From contig JAGYJW010000028.1 of NCBI GenBank assembly GCA_018401435.1, forward strand, positions 27,349 through 91,348: a DNA stretch of 64,000 nucleotides, given 5' to 3'. Position numbers and translations under genes: made by a program. A model generated the notes under the pieces. It saw only the letters and a program-made list of their open reading frames with translations. It was not told the DNA's origin and made no database searches. Positions 36,235-45,658 of this stretch are shown piece after piece. This stretch comes from Deltaproteobacteria bacterium (lineage in GTDB: Bacteria; Myxococcota_A; UBA796; UBA2385). Within the stretch, counting starts at the first letter, position 1. Each line of letters starts with the position of its first letter.

Positions 36235-38286
36235 CCCCTCTCACCCTCAGCTTCGCGCTCCTGCTCGCTGCCCAGGCCGCTCCCCCCGCCGTGGGCGATG
36301 TGGTCTTCACCGAGATCCACCCGCGGGCCAGCCCCAGCTACTGCGAGTGGTTCGAGGTGGGCAATGCGGCAGGTGCCCCCGTCGAACTCGACGGCTGCTA
36401 TATCGCCTGGCAAGGCGAGACCTCCCGCTTGGCCGAGCTGGACGGCTTCAGCCTGTCCGCCGGCCAGACCGCAGCAAACCCCGCGATCATCGGCCGAGAC
36501 ACCGACTCCTGCAAGGACGACGACAGCGCGCCCTTGGATTGTGTCGCATGGGCCGAACCCGAGCGACTGACCTGCACGGCCCCAGTAGATATCGCCGTGC
36601 CCGGCATCAGCGTCACCGACAGCGTGCGCGGCAGCCTGTGCATCGCTTGCGGCAGCCCCACCGACCCCGCCCTGCCCTGTGATCCTGCAGACGCCGCCAT
36701 CACGGTGGTGGATGCGGTGGGCTTCTCCTGGGATGCCGACTTCAAGGAGGATTGCCCCCTCGACGATGCAGAGGGTCGGTGCTCCGCCCAACACGACCTC
36801 AACCCGTCCTCGGCCGCCGCCAACGACGACCTGGACAGCTGGTGCATCACCGGCGCGCCCTCGGGCACGGCCCACTACTCCTACGATGGCAAGGCGCTGC
36901 TGGGCAGTCCGGGTGAGGGCAACGACTGCCCGGTGCCCCCCCCCACCTGCGCCGCAGGGGACCTGGTGATCACCGAGGTGGGCAGCCGCCCGCAAAGCAG
37001 CACCGACAGCTGGCTGGAGCTGCACGCATCGCCGTCGCTGTCGGGGACGTGCAGCCTCGCCGGCTGCCAGGTGACGGATGTGGGCGAAAGCAGCAGCCGC
37101 GGCATCGTCCTGCCCGCCGGCACCGAGCTGTCCCAGGCCGCGCCCTGGCTGGTGCTGTCCCAGGGTGGCCTGAGCACCCTCGATCTCGCCGGCACCATCC
37201 CCGCCGTGGACGCTAGCGGCCTCTATATCGGCAGCAGCGGGGACATCACCACCCTCTCCATCAGCTGCGATGGCAACGTCTTGGATGCCGTGCAGGTGGA
37301 CGAGGACTTCATCAACCAGCGCTGCCCCGAGAGGGGCTGCTCGGCGCAGCTTCGTCCAGAGAGCTGGGACCCCGCCGCCAACGACAGCCCCGACGCCTGG
37401 TGCGTGGCCCCCCGGGACGGCAACTACACCTTCGACTCTGCAAAAACTACCGATACCACCACCTACCGGATCACCGGCACGCCAGCCGCAGAGACGGTGT
37501 GCGCCAGCTATGCCTGGCCGGCGGCGGGCGGGCTGGTCGTCAGCGAGCTGACCGCCGATGGCATCGGCGCGACCCCGGACTGGTTCGAGGTCTACAATCC
37601 GGGGGCAACCGACGTCGAGCTGCAGTGGTGCGAGCTGGTACAGTCCGATGCGGTGGCGGGGGACACGGCCTCCGAGGCCGCCTATGAGCCCCGCTACCGC
37701 TACTTCTTGAGCGACGACAGCCACCGCTTCAGCGTGCCGGCCGGTGGCTACGCGGTCTTCAGCAAGTCCGATTGCCTGGGCACCCGCAGCGACGAGGACG
37801 GACCCTTCGCCGACACGGGCACCGACCTGGGCAGCGCCGACGAGGCGCGCACCCGCTGTGACGACGCCGCCTACATCTTCCGCTCCCTCTACCTGAAGTC
37901 CGATGTGGCCAGCCGCCTGGACCTGGTCTGCGAAGGGGTGGCCATCGATGGCGCCAGCTTCAGCATCCCCGTCCAGCAGGTGCTCGAAGGCCACTCCCTG
38001 GCCCTTCGGCCCGGCAGCGTCGGCCCCGATGGCGCCAGCGCCAACGACGACTGGGACAACTGGTGCGCCGCGCCCTTCACCGGCCCAAGCTATGATGGTG
38101 CCGACGGCGAACGCAACTGGGGCACGCCGGGAGCGGCCAATGTCTGCGCCGACCCGCCCCAGCTCAAGGGCAGCGGTGTGGGCTGTCTGTGCAGCAGCGC
38201 GCCCGGCCAGGGCCCTGGCGCCGGACCCGTCCTGCTGCTGCTGGGGCTGCTGGGGGCTGGGCTTGCGCCGCCGCGAGCAGGGCTGA
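36231..38286 (+). CDS. Lamin-tail-domain (LTD) protein with MYXO-CTERM-like tail (one-base shift near C-terminus)
   Basis: About 685 residues. ATG 36231 overlaps the previous stop (ATGA). Signal peptide, then three LTD-type modules beginning VGDVVFTEIHPRASPSYCEW (~21), AGDLVITEVGSRPQSSTDSW (~242) and GGLVVSELTADGIGATPDWF (~432), with many Cys. C-terminus: GVGCLC, a hydrophobic helix and, after one surplus G in the G5 run at 38252-38256, the frame ending LGLRRREQG at TGA 38284-38286; this is the Cys-helix-Arg pattern of MYXO-CTERM sorting signals. Unshifted, the frame runs to 38489 as Arg/Pro-rich nonsense. LTD modules often accompany secreted nucleases. Surface-anchored. Confidence 0.8.
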
Positions 38287-38414
38287 ACCCTGGCAAGCCC
38301 CGACCCTCACGCGGCCCACGCTCACGCCCCCGCCGGCGACCCGGGGTCTCCCGGCTTCACGGGCCGCCTTGTGCTGGGTGCAGGGCGCATGCCCGCAGCG
38401 CCCAGGCCGGCGAT

Positions 38415-39629
38415 TCAGCCCTTGGCCGCCCCAGCGGGGCTTCTCTGCAAATAGGGCGGCAGCCACACAGACCATCGCGCTCAGAATGATCCCCACCAGC
38501 TTGCTCTCTTGCAGAAGCCAATGCAGGGCCGGCAGGGCTCGCTGCACATCCCGCAGCAGGTAGAGGGGCCAGCCCCCAGGAAGAAGCCCAGGCCCCAGAT
38601 CCCCCACCAGCCCCGCCCCAGCCGCCCCCGGACCAGGGGCCACGCCGCCCGCCACCAGGGGCAGGATCATCGTCGCGAGGTGATGCTCATAGGTGGACCG
38701 GCGTCACCACCATCACACGGTGAACGCGCCCAAGGCGTTGGTTTGGGCGAGGGGGTCCCGCGCCCGCGCCGACACGAAGACCAGGCCGCCCAGCAAAGCC
38801 AAGGCCACGACCTTGGCAGCCCGGGCAGCGGCGACCGACAGGTGGTGGTCATCGGGGCCGGGCCAGGCCTGGTTGAAGAGATCGCTGATGCTGTGGTTGG
38901 CCGGCAGGTTGATGGGCACGGTGAGCCCGTTGTAGTCGCCGCTGGCAAAGCCCGGCAGGACGCCTCGGTGTAGAAGCGAGCTGCAGGTCTGCGCCCACCA
39001 GCGGCAAAGACAAGACCGTGAGCCCCAAGGCAGCCAGCACCGCCCCCGCCACCGGACGCAGCTGCCGGCGGGCCCCAATGCAACAGGTAGAGGGCCGGCG
39101 CCATCTTGGACATGGCCGCCGCCCCCACCAGCAGCCCCGAGCCCCGCCACAAGCCAAGCACCGCGAGCAGCCCGACCAGCAGGTTGGCCTGGCCCATCTT
39201 GAGGTTGTCCACCACCGGCGTATAGAGGGCTGCCACGACCCCCAGCAGCAGCCAGGGCGCCCCCAGCCAGCGCCGCAAGGTGAGCAGCGTGGCCGCCAGC
39301 AGACCCTGGTTGAAGAAGAACCAGGCGACCGTGGCCCCATGCAACGAGAACGGGGCCACCCACAACATGCTCAACAAGAAGGGTGGCGGATAGAAGTAGG
39401 GGTGTACGGTTCCGCGGCTGCCATCGTCCCGGGCCCGGGCGGCCAGGGCGCGCTTGTCATAGGGATCTCCTCCGTCCAGCGCCACCTGGGTCGCGTAGTA
39501 GTAGGTGGCGAAGTCCCGGCCATGGCGCACGCCGGTCACGGCCCGAAGCGCCCGGCCCGCCGATGCCAGGTAGAGCACCGCGCAGGCGAGGATCAGCAGG
39601 CGGCGGGGGAGGGGCGCGAGGTCCGGCAC
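38415..39629 (-). pseudogene. GT87-like (DUF2029) membrane mannosyltransferase, multiple frame breaks
   Basis: Starts at 39629 (ATG or alternative). N-terminal GRDFATYYYATQVALDGGDP and helices are intact to about MAPALYLLHWG (~nt 39085). Coding then moves to a second frame (LAALGLTVLSLPLVGADLQL), a third (GVLPGFASGDYNGLTVPINL, LPANHSISDLFNQAW, to GAFTV), and after a short break (MVVTPVH) to YEHHLATMILPLVAGG, with another compensating pair before WPLYLLRDVQRALPALHWLL. At least five indels, nearly all in G or C runs. Joined, it would be a ~400-residue polytopic glycosyltransferase using polyprenyl-phosphate sugars. Either a poor local consensus or a pseudogene; the exact end is uncertain. Confidence 0.65.
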
Positions 39630-39676
39630 CGCTGCGCCCTAACGCGCAATGCCACCGGGCTGGATAGGAGCGCGCC

Positions 39677-40429
39677 ATGTCTGACGCCCTCTTCGACAGC
39701 ATCGTGCGCATGCAAGGCGACCGCCCCTGGGGCGCCGTCTTGGACGCGGGCACCGGCGACCACTCCTTGTCCTGGGTGATGGGCCTGCCCACCCGCCGCT
39801 GGACCGCCATCACCGGTGATCCCGCCCGAGAGCGCGCCCTGCGCAGCCGCCACGCGGCAGCCATGCGCCCGGAGGACCGCGTGGTCACGGGCAACTGGAC
39901 CGACCCGCAGCTGCTGGCCGGCGAGCGCTACGATGTGGTGCTGGCCGATTATCTGCTGGGGGCGGTGGAGGGCTTCGCCCCCTACTTCCAGGACCGGCTC
40001 TTTGCGCGCCTGCGCCCGCTGGTGGGCGGGGACCTCTATGTGGTGGGCCTCGCCCCCTACCCCGAAAGGGCCGAGACCCCCGGCGGCGACGCCATCCTCG
40101 AGATCGCGCGTCTGCGGGACGCCTGCATCCTGCTGGCCGGGCACCGCTGCTACCGCGAATACCCCCTGGACTGGGTGATCCGCTCCCTGGAATCCTCGGG
40201 CTACCGCGTCGAAGATGCGCTCAGCATCCCCATTGTCTACCGGGAGCGCTTCATCGTCGGCCAGCTCGATGTCTGCCGGCGCAAGCTGCCCCTGCTGGCC
40301 GATCGGGCCCTGGCCGACCGCCTCGCGGCGCATATCGACGCCCTGCAGGCGCGCTGCCTGGCCCTGGACGAGACCCGCCGCGGCATTCGGTTTGGCGAGG
40401 ACTATGTCCTGCGGGCCACGCCCAGCTGA
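39677..40429 (+). CDS. SAM-dependent methyltransferase-like protein
   Basis: 250 residues. VLDAGTGDHSLSWV (~20-33) is motif I with Thr replacing the usual Cys, followed by ERYDVVLADYLLGAVE (~post-I motif) and LRPLVGGDLYVVGLAPYP. These fit a class I methyltransferase fold; no substrate clue. Divergent from the glycosyltransferase gene and 48 nt before the sigma-factor-like gene, possibly with it in one unit. Confidence 0.7.
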   Translation: MSDALFDSIVRMQGDRPWGAVLDAGTGDHSLSWVMGLPTRRWTAITGDPARERALRSRHAAAMRPEDRVVTGNWTDPQLLAGERYDVVLADYLLGAVEGFAPYFQDRLFARLRPLVGGDLYVVGLAPYPERAETPGGDAILEIARLRDACILLAGHRCYREYPLDWVIRSLESSGYRVEDALSIPIVYRERFIVGQLDVCRRKLPLLADRALADRLAAHIDALQARCLALDETRRGIRFGEDYVLRATPS

Positions 40430-40477
40430 CGGGCAGCCCCGGCTTGTGGCCGACGCCATTTCGGGGGAAGCTGACCC

Positions 40478-41104
40478 ATGCGGCAAGACAGCGGCCATGC
40501 CCCCACCCACCGCAGCCCCCGCGCCGAAGCGGAGGCCCTGCGCCATGGTGGGCCCGAGGTGCTGCGGGACTTCCACCAGGCCTATGCGCCGGTGGTGCTG
40601 GCCTGGGCCATCCGCCTGGGCGAGGTCGGACAGGACCCCGAAGCCATCAGCCGCGCCACCTTTCGCCGCGTGATGCGCCGGCTGCGGCGCTTCGACGGCG
40701 AGGTGCCGCTGCTGGCCTTCATCTTCTGGCAGCTTCAGGTGGAGCTTCGTCACGCCCGCTGGCGGGCCTGGTGGGGGCGCTGGTGGCCAGCGACCCGCAG
40801 CCCCCTCCGACGGCCCAGCGGAGCGGCCGAGGCCCTGCACCTGCGCCGCCGAGCCACGGTGCAGCAGGCCTTGTCCACGTTGCCCCGCGATCTTCGCGCC
40901 GTGGTGGTGCTCACCGAGCTGGAGGGCCGGTCGACCGACGAGGTGGCGGTCTTGCTGCGTTGCAGCGCCGAGCTGCTGCTGGCCCGGCGCCTGGAGGCCC
41001 AGCCCCAGCTGGCCGCCCTGCTTGATGCCTTGGGCCTGCTGCAGGGCGAAGGGGAGGACCGCGCCGCGCGGATCATCCCGCTGCCCCCGGGGACCCGCCG
41101 ATGA
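40478..41104 (+). CDS. ECF-type sigma-70-like factor
   Basis: 208 residues. A sigma-2-like region (FHQAYAPVVLAWAIRLGEV, ATFRRVMRRLRRFDG, LLAFIFWQLQVELRHARW) and a sigma-4-like HTH (ALSTLPRDLRAVVVLTELEG, STDEVAVLLRCSAELLLARR) in ECF order. Conservation is loose and the -10/-35 recognition helices look diverged. Its stop overlaps the FecR-like gene by the ATGA at 41101-41104, the arrangement expected of a sigma factor and its membrane partner. Probably drives a small envelope-signal regulon. Confidence 0.75.
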   Translation: MRQDSGHAPTHRSPRAEAEALRHGGPEVLRDFHQAYAPVVLAWAIRLGEVGQDPEAISRATFRRVMRRLRRFDGEVPLLAFIFWQLQVELRHARWRAWWGRWWPATRSPLRRPSGAAEALHLRRRATVQQALSTLPRDLRAVVVLTELEGRSTDEVAVLLRCSAELLLARRLEAQPQLAALLDALGLLQGEGEDRAARIIPLPPGTRR

Positions 41105-42581
41105 CGCCCTTGCCGGCCTGGGCCCAGGAGGCCACGGAGCCCACCTTTCGAGCGGCGGCGCCAGCTGCTGCCGGCGGCGCGGGGGGCCTGCCGCGCCTGG
41201 CCGAGGCGACGGCGGCGGACGCCTGGACCCTGCGACGCCTGGTCGAAGGGCTGGAGGCCGAAGGCCCCTGGCCAGCCGGAGGAGACAGCCCACCGCTCCG
41301 GCGCAGCCGACTGGAGCGGGATCGCGCGGTGGCGCGGGCGCGGCGCGGCCGCCGCTTGGCCTTGGGCCTGCTGGGCCTCAGCCTGGCGGTCGCGCTGGCG
41401 GTGCCCCTCTCTCGCGACAGCCGGGCCCTGTCCCCCGGGACGCGCACCCGCCTGGATCTGCGCACCGTGCACCATGCCGGGGATGGGGTGGACCTGGTGG
41501 GCCAGGGAGAGCTGACCCTGGAGGCCGGCGACCTGCTGCCGGCGCGGCTGGTGCTGCACGAGGGACGGGTCGAGGTGGTCGCCGAGCCGGGCTCCCCGGT
41601 GAGCGTGGAGCTGGGGCCCCATCGCGTCGAGATCGCGTCGGGCCAGGTCTCGCTGCGCCGCCAGTCCGGCCAGGTGGAGATCCGCGTAGATGAAGGCGAG
41701 GTGCGCATTCTCGGGCCGGATGGCGCGGTCGAGCTGGGGCCCGATGACCCGCCCTGGTCTGCGCCTCCTCCCGAGCAGGTGGAGACCTGCGGGGCAGAGC
41801 CGCCGCCGACCGCCGGGGGCGAAACGGAGGCGACGGCGCCGCCAAGGGCCGAGGTGAGGCCGCGGGCGCAGGGTCAGACCGCCGTGCGGCCCCTTCGTCT
41901 GGGTCCCAGCCCGGCCGACCTGGGGTTGGGCGGATCGGTGCGCCTGTCCAGCCTGGAGGCCGCCGCCGCCCACCGGGCCGCGCGACAGGCCTCGGCGGGT
42001 GGATCCGCCTCCTCCGCTGCCGACGGGCCGCGCCGCCTGCGCCTGGTGCCGGGTGCTGGGGGAGGCCCGCCGGCCGCCGCGCCCCAGGCTGGGCCGGCCG
42101 CTCCTGCAGGCGGCGTGGATTCGCCGGGCCCTCGCCGGGCCCTGGGTCCGACGCCGCGCAGACCCCAGCCACCTCCTCTCTCCAGAGCGGCGCCCCGGGC
42201 GGCGGCGCGCCCGCTCCCCCCGACATTCAGCACCGGGTGGACCTGGGCGCAGCCGGAAGCGGCAGCGGCGCCGCAAGCCGCATGGGGGTCTGCCCCCTGC
42301 CGGAGGCCGCGCTGCCGCCGGTGCTGATCCTCCCCCAGAATCTCGCCCCCAAGCCCATCGTCGCGCCAGCTCGCCCCCAGCGCGTGGCCGACCCGACACC
42401 CGAGGCGACGGCGCCGGACCCAAGCCCTGCGCCGGGCGGCCGACGCATCCCAGAGCTGCCCGGCGGCCGGGCGCCGGTCGGGTCGCCGCCGCCGCCCCCG
42501 GCCGCCACCATCGACGCCTTGGACCAGCTGCGCTTCGGACCCGCCATCGCCTTTCCCGAGTGCGCGCCGGAGGGCCCATGA
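41101..42581 (+). CDS. FecR-like membrane protein, putative anti-sigma partner (probable frameshift ~42120-42230)
   Basis: N-terminal ~80 cytoplasmic residues, one helix (LALGLLGLSLAVALAVPLS), then a FecR-type periplasmic domain (TRTRLDLRTVHHAGDGVDLV, GELTLEAGDLL, VEIASGQVSL, VRILGPDGAVEL), then a Pro/Ala/Arg-rich tail. Somewhere near 42120-42230 natural codon use moves to another frame (GMGVCPLPEAALPPVLILPQ-type continuation to LRFGPAIAFPECAPEGP, stop 42581); unshifted, the frame ends at 42327. One missing base would join them (~490 residues). FecR proteins relay envelope signals to their ECF sigma factor, which is encoded immediately upstream with ATGA overlap. Confidence 0.7.
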
Positions 42582-42588
42582 GCCCCGT

Positions 42589-43007
42589 TCAATCGAAGGC
42601 GACGTCCACCACCTGCCCCGCGTCCATATCCACCAACAACAGCCCATGATCCGGGAAGAGGGCGGCATATTCCCGGAGCTGGCGGCGGGTGGCGGGAAAG
42701 CAGGGATCGGGCGCCCGGCTGCCGGTCTTGACCTCGGCCACGAAGCGGCGGCCCCCCCGCTCCACCACAAGGTCCAGGCGCAGACCGAATCCCACCGCTT
42801 CGCCATCCACCCACAGGGTGCTGGTGAAGGCCGCCTGGCGATCCACCACCCGGTAGCCGGCCCGGTGCAGCAGCCGCTCGGCCTCGGCCTCACCCTGCTG
42901 GGCGACCGCGTTCCGGGCGCGGCTGCGCGCACCGGGGCGGGCGCGGCTGCGGGCCAGAGCCGCAATGCCGCCACCAATGCACAGGCGCCCATCTTCACCG
43001 TCGTCAT
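42589..43007 (-). CDS. PD-(D/E)XK nuclease-like (NERD/YraN-like) protein with N-terminal helix, start uncertain
   Basis: The core is clear: AVAQQGEAEAERLLHRAGYR, a hydrophobic strand, GFGLRLDLVVERGGRRFVAEVKTGS (Asp, then ExK: the PD-(D/E)XK signature in RLDLVVERGGRRFVAEVK) and HGLLLVDMDAGQVVDV. That frame has no ATG/GTG/TTG near its start. ATG 43007, with GAAGG upstream, opens another frame encoding a short membrane helix (MTTVKMGACALVAALRLW) that would join the core after a shift near 42960-42970, giving the helix-Arg-rich linker-nuclease layout. Possible membrane-tethered DNA/RNA-processing enzyme. Convergent with the FecR-like gene. Confidence 0.6.
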
Positions 43008-43101
43008 CTTCGCCTTCTTGGACGCGCTGGAGGGCAAGGACTGGGAGGGGATCAAGGCGCAGGTCAAGCTGATGGAAGGCGTCAACCCGGACATTTGTTG
43101 A
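42961..43101 (+). other. Coding-like fragment without a start codon
   Basis: The plus-strand frame ending at TGA 43099-43101 reads APIFTVVIFAFLDALEGKDW and on to LMEGVNPDIC with the codon choices typical of this genome (CTG, GAC, AAG, GTC, ATC), unlike its antisense. It has no start codon and upstream it is antisense to the PD-(D/E)XK gene. It may be the 3' remnant of a truncated gene or chance. Unresolved. Confidence 0.25.
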
Positions 43102-43131
43102 CCGGAACTGCGCCCAGGGGGCCCGAGCCTG

Positions 43132-44157
43132 ATGCCCGGCCCCCCCGCCATCGGCGTGCTGGTGCCCATCGACCCCGGGCCGCTGCCTCCGCCGCCCGAA
43201 CAGCGGCCCATGGGGCAGGCCGCCTTGGCCTTGGAGGACCAGGGCATCGCGGTGGTCTTTGGTGATCGCATGCGCGGAGGACGGCTGACCGGCCTCCGGC
43301 CCCGCCCCGGCGGCTGGATGGAGGCCGTCGATCTGCCCGTAGCCGCGGTCTTTCACCGCTTTCCAAGCCAGGCCCGGGCAGGGCAGATGGTGGCCATACA
43401 GGCAGAGCTGGGCCCCATCCCCCTGCACAACCACCCATCGGTGATGGCCGCATGCCGGGACAAGCTAAGCTGCCAGCGGCTTCTGGAGGGGCAGGGTCTG
43501 CGCCTGCCGACGGTGCTCAGCGAGGTGGCGGACTTCGGCCCGGCCCTGGCGGACTGGGGGGCGGGCTTCCTCAAGCCCCGTTTTGGCGCCTTGGGCGTGG
43601 GGGTGTCGGTGGCGCGGCCCGGCGACCCCCTGCCCGCGCAGCTTCCGGGGGTGGTGCCTGGGGCCACCGACCCCGCGCTGCTGCAGCGGGCGGTGCCGCC
43701 CCCCCGGGGCTGGGTCGGCTGGTGCATTCGGGCCCTCATCCAGCGAGAGCCGGCGGCGGGATGGATGCTCTGCGAGGCCGTGCTGCGATGCAGCAAGACC
43801 GATCCAGTGGTCAACGCCGCCCGGGGGGCCGAGGTGGGCCCGGCCCAGGACCGCCTGAGCCTCCCACAGCGGCGCGCCCTGGCGACCTTGGCGCTGCGGG
43901 TGGGTGCGGCCTTTGACGCCGCGCTGGGGTCCGAGGCGGCCATCGAGCTGGGGGTAGACCTCGTCGTGGATGAAGACGGGGAGCTTCATGTCATCGAGGT
44001 CAACGGCCGGCCGCGGGGCCGGTTGGAGGTGCTGGCCCAGCAGGATCCCACACGCTTTCAGGCGGCCCACGCCGCCGCCATCGCCCGGCCCCTGCGCTGG
44101 TTGGCCTGGCGCCACGCCGGCCTCGAGCTGCCGCCCGGCGGTCTGGCGCCGCGATAG
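43132..44157 (+). CDS. ATP-grasp protein (YheC/D- or RimK-like)
   Basis: 341 residues from ATG 43132. The ATP-grasp pattern is visible: CRDKLSCQRLLEGQGLRLPT (entry helix), FLKPRFGALGVGVSVARPG (nucleotide Lys and Gly-rich loop), and the C-terminal acidic metal site AAIELGVDLVVDEDGELHVI-EVNGRP. The N-terminus (AIGVLVPIDPGPLPP, AVFHRFPSQARAGQMVAIQA) resembles YheC/D family proteins. Such enzymes ligate a carboxylate to an amine or thiol through an acyl-phosphate; substrate unknown. It precedes the nucleotidase-like lipoprotein by 24 nt. Confidence 0.75.
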   Translation: MPGPPAIGVLVPIDPGPLPPPPEQRPMGQAALALEDQGIAVVFGDRMRGGRLTGLRPRPGGWMEAVDLPVAAVFHRFPSQARAGQMVAIQAELGPIPLHNHPSVMAACRDKLSCQRLLEGQGLRLPTVLSEVADFGPALADWGAGFLKPRFGALGVGVSVARPGDPLPAQLPGVVPGATDPALLQRAVPPPRGWVGWCIRALIQREPAAGWMLCEAVLRCSKTDPVVNAARGAEVGPAQDRLSLPQRRALATLALRVGAAFDAALGSEAAIELGVDLVVDEDGELHVIEVNGRPRGRLEVLAQQDPTRFQAAHAAAIARPLRWLAWRHAGLELPPGGLAPR

Positions 44158-44181
44158 GCCCACCCCAGCCTGGGAGTCCCG

Positions 44182-45245
44182 TTGCCTGCCCTCCGCACCC
44201 TCGCCCTGCTGCTGCTGATCGGCTGTGGCCGCAGCCGGCCGCCGAGCCCGCCGCCATCGCCGCCGCCGAGCGCCGCATGCCCGCCGAGGCCGGTCTGGCC
44301 AGCGAGCTCGCCGTGTCGGGCCCCGCCGAAAGCCGCGTGGCCACCGACGCTCCCGCCGACCTCGTGATCTTCTATGGCGGCGAAGAGAAGGGCAGCCTGG
44401 AACCCTGCGGCTGCCCCCACCGGCCACGAGGCGGGGTCGCCCGCTTCGCCCGCTATGTGGATGCTGCGCGCCAGGCCGAACCCGCGCTGCCCAGCCTGGT
44501 CGTGAACGGCGGCTACTGGCTTGAAGACGCGATGGACCTGGATGGATCCGCCCGGGCAGATGTGCCCGTGCTCAACGGCTGGATGGTGCAGGGCCTGCAG
44601 CAGCTGGGCGTGGACGCCCTCAACGTCGGCTACAACGACGTGGCTGGGCTGGTATCCCTGGGCGCCCTGCCCGATCTGCCCCTGGTGAGCGCCAATGTGG
44701 TGGGCCCCGGCATCCAAAGCCATATCAGCAAGGACCTGGGCGGACGTCGGGTGGCGGTCACCGGCATCACCGCCCAAGGCCTGACCTTCCTGCCCACCCC
44801 CGGCTACCAGGTGGGACAGCCCGAAGGCGACGCGCACGGGGTGCTGGAGGGCCTGCGGGCCAACCACGACCTGGTGGTGCTGCTCGCTTTCGGCGCACCA
44901 GAGGCCGCCCGTGCCCACGCCGAGGCCGGCCTGGTGGACGTGGTGATCGACACCAACCTACACCGGGAGCGCTACGCACCCATCTGGGTGGGGGACGCGG
45001 TCTGGGTGCGCAGCCACTATGGCAGCATGCGCCTGGGCGAGCTGCGGCTGGGCATGAAGGCGGAGGGGGGCACGACCGCCCTGGACCGCAAGGTGGATCT
45101 GGACCCCGACCTGGGGGAGGACGCGGCCCTCATCGCCCTCACCAGAGCGGCCCGCGTGGACATCAACGCTGTCCAGCAGGCCGCTTTCGGTGAGGTCATC
45201 GGTTCGGACGGGCTGGACCGCCCCGCCAAGGACCAACGCCCCTGA
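44182..45245 (+). CDS. 5'-nucleotidase/UshA-like metallophosphoesterase lipoprotein (frameshift near 44225)
   Basis: TTG 44182, supported by GGGAG at 44172-44176, encodes a lipoprotein leader (LRTLALLLLIGCG). The mature part is in another frame from about 44225 (PQPAAEPAAIAAAERRMPAE, then DLVIFYGGEEKGSLEPCGCP) to the stop at 45245; a single missing base joins them (~354 residues). An internal ATG at 44277 starts the second frame. SLEPCGCPHRPRGGVARFAR, VVNGGYWLED, LNVGYNDVAG and LVSANVV follow the order of UshA-like calcineurin-fold proteins of the EPCGC type, often found with redox-chain genes. Envelope enzyme, substrate unknown. Confidence 0.7.
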
Positions 45246-45263
45246 GGACGGGGCGCGGCAGCC

Positions 45264-45545
45264 TCAGCCGCCGCTGCCGGCAGCGCCATCGCCGTCGTCA
45301 CCGATGGCCTCGACGGGGCAGTTCTCCATGGCCTCGCGGCACTGGGCCAGCTCCTCGTCGTTTTCGGGCTGCTTGTAGCAGATGTCGTGATCCTCGTCGT
45401 CGCTCATGCGGAAGTTGTTCGGCGCGGCGTCCGAACAGACCGAGCAGAGGATGCACTCCTTGTCGACGTAGAAGGAGACCTCCTGGCCGCTGACGACCAC
45501 TTTGCCGGTCGTGTTGTCATGCCAGATGTTGGTGGGATCGGGCAT
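45264..45545 (-). CDS. Ferredoxin, single 4Fe-4S
   Basis: 93 residues from ATG 45545. YVDKECILCSVCSDAAPNNF supplies CxxCxxC and MENCPVEAI the distal CP, so one 4Fe-4S cluster in a Thermotoga/Desulfovibrio-type ferredoxin. Strongly acidic (MSDDEDHD, QPENDEEL), as expected for an electron carrier. Partner enzyme unknown. Convergent with the nucleotidase-like gene and divergent from def. Confidence 0.88.
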   Translation of the reverse strand: MPDPTNIWHDNTTGKVVVSGQEVSFYVDKECILCSVCSDAAPNNFRMSDDEDHDICYKQPENDEELAQCREAMENCPVEAIGDDGDGAAGSGG

Positions 45546-45658
45546 CGAAGGCCTCCGGGTCGCCCATGGGTGCGTTGAGCAGGGCCGACCTGCTACCCGG
45601 TGCACCCCTGCAACGCAAGGGACAGGCTCGGCTGCCAGAGCCCGGGTTAGCGGTGGTC

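Noticed and set aside
38252..38256. Programmed frameshift at the LTD protein tail
   Set aside because: G5 is not a classic slippery heptamer and the shift is needed to make the sorting tail every time; other loci in the window show the same kind of break.
42646..42960. Plus-strand gene covering the PD-(D/E)XK locus
   Set aside because: The minus strand carries the RLDLV...FVAEVK catalytic pattern and good codon bias; the plus reading is His/Gly/Gln-rich shadow.
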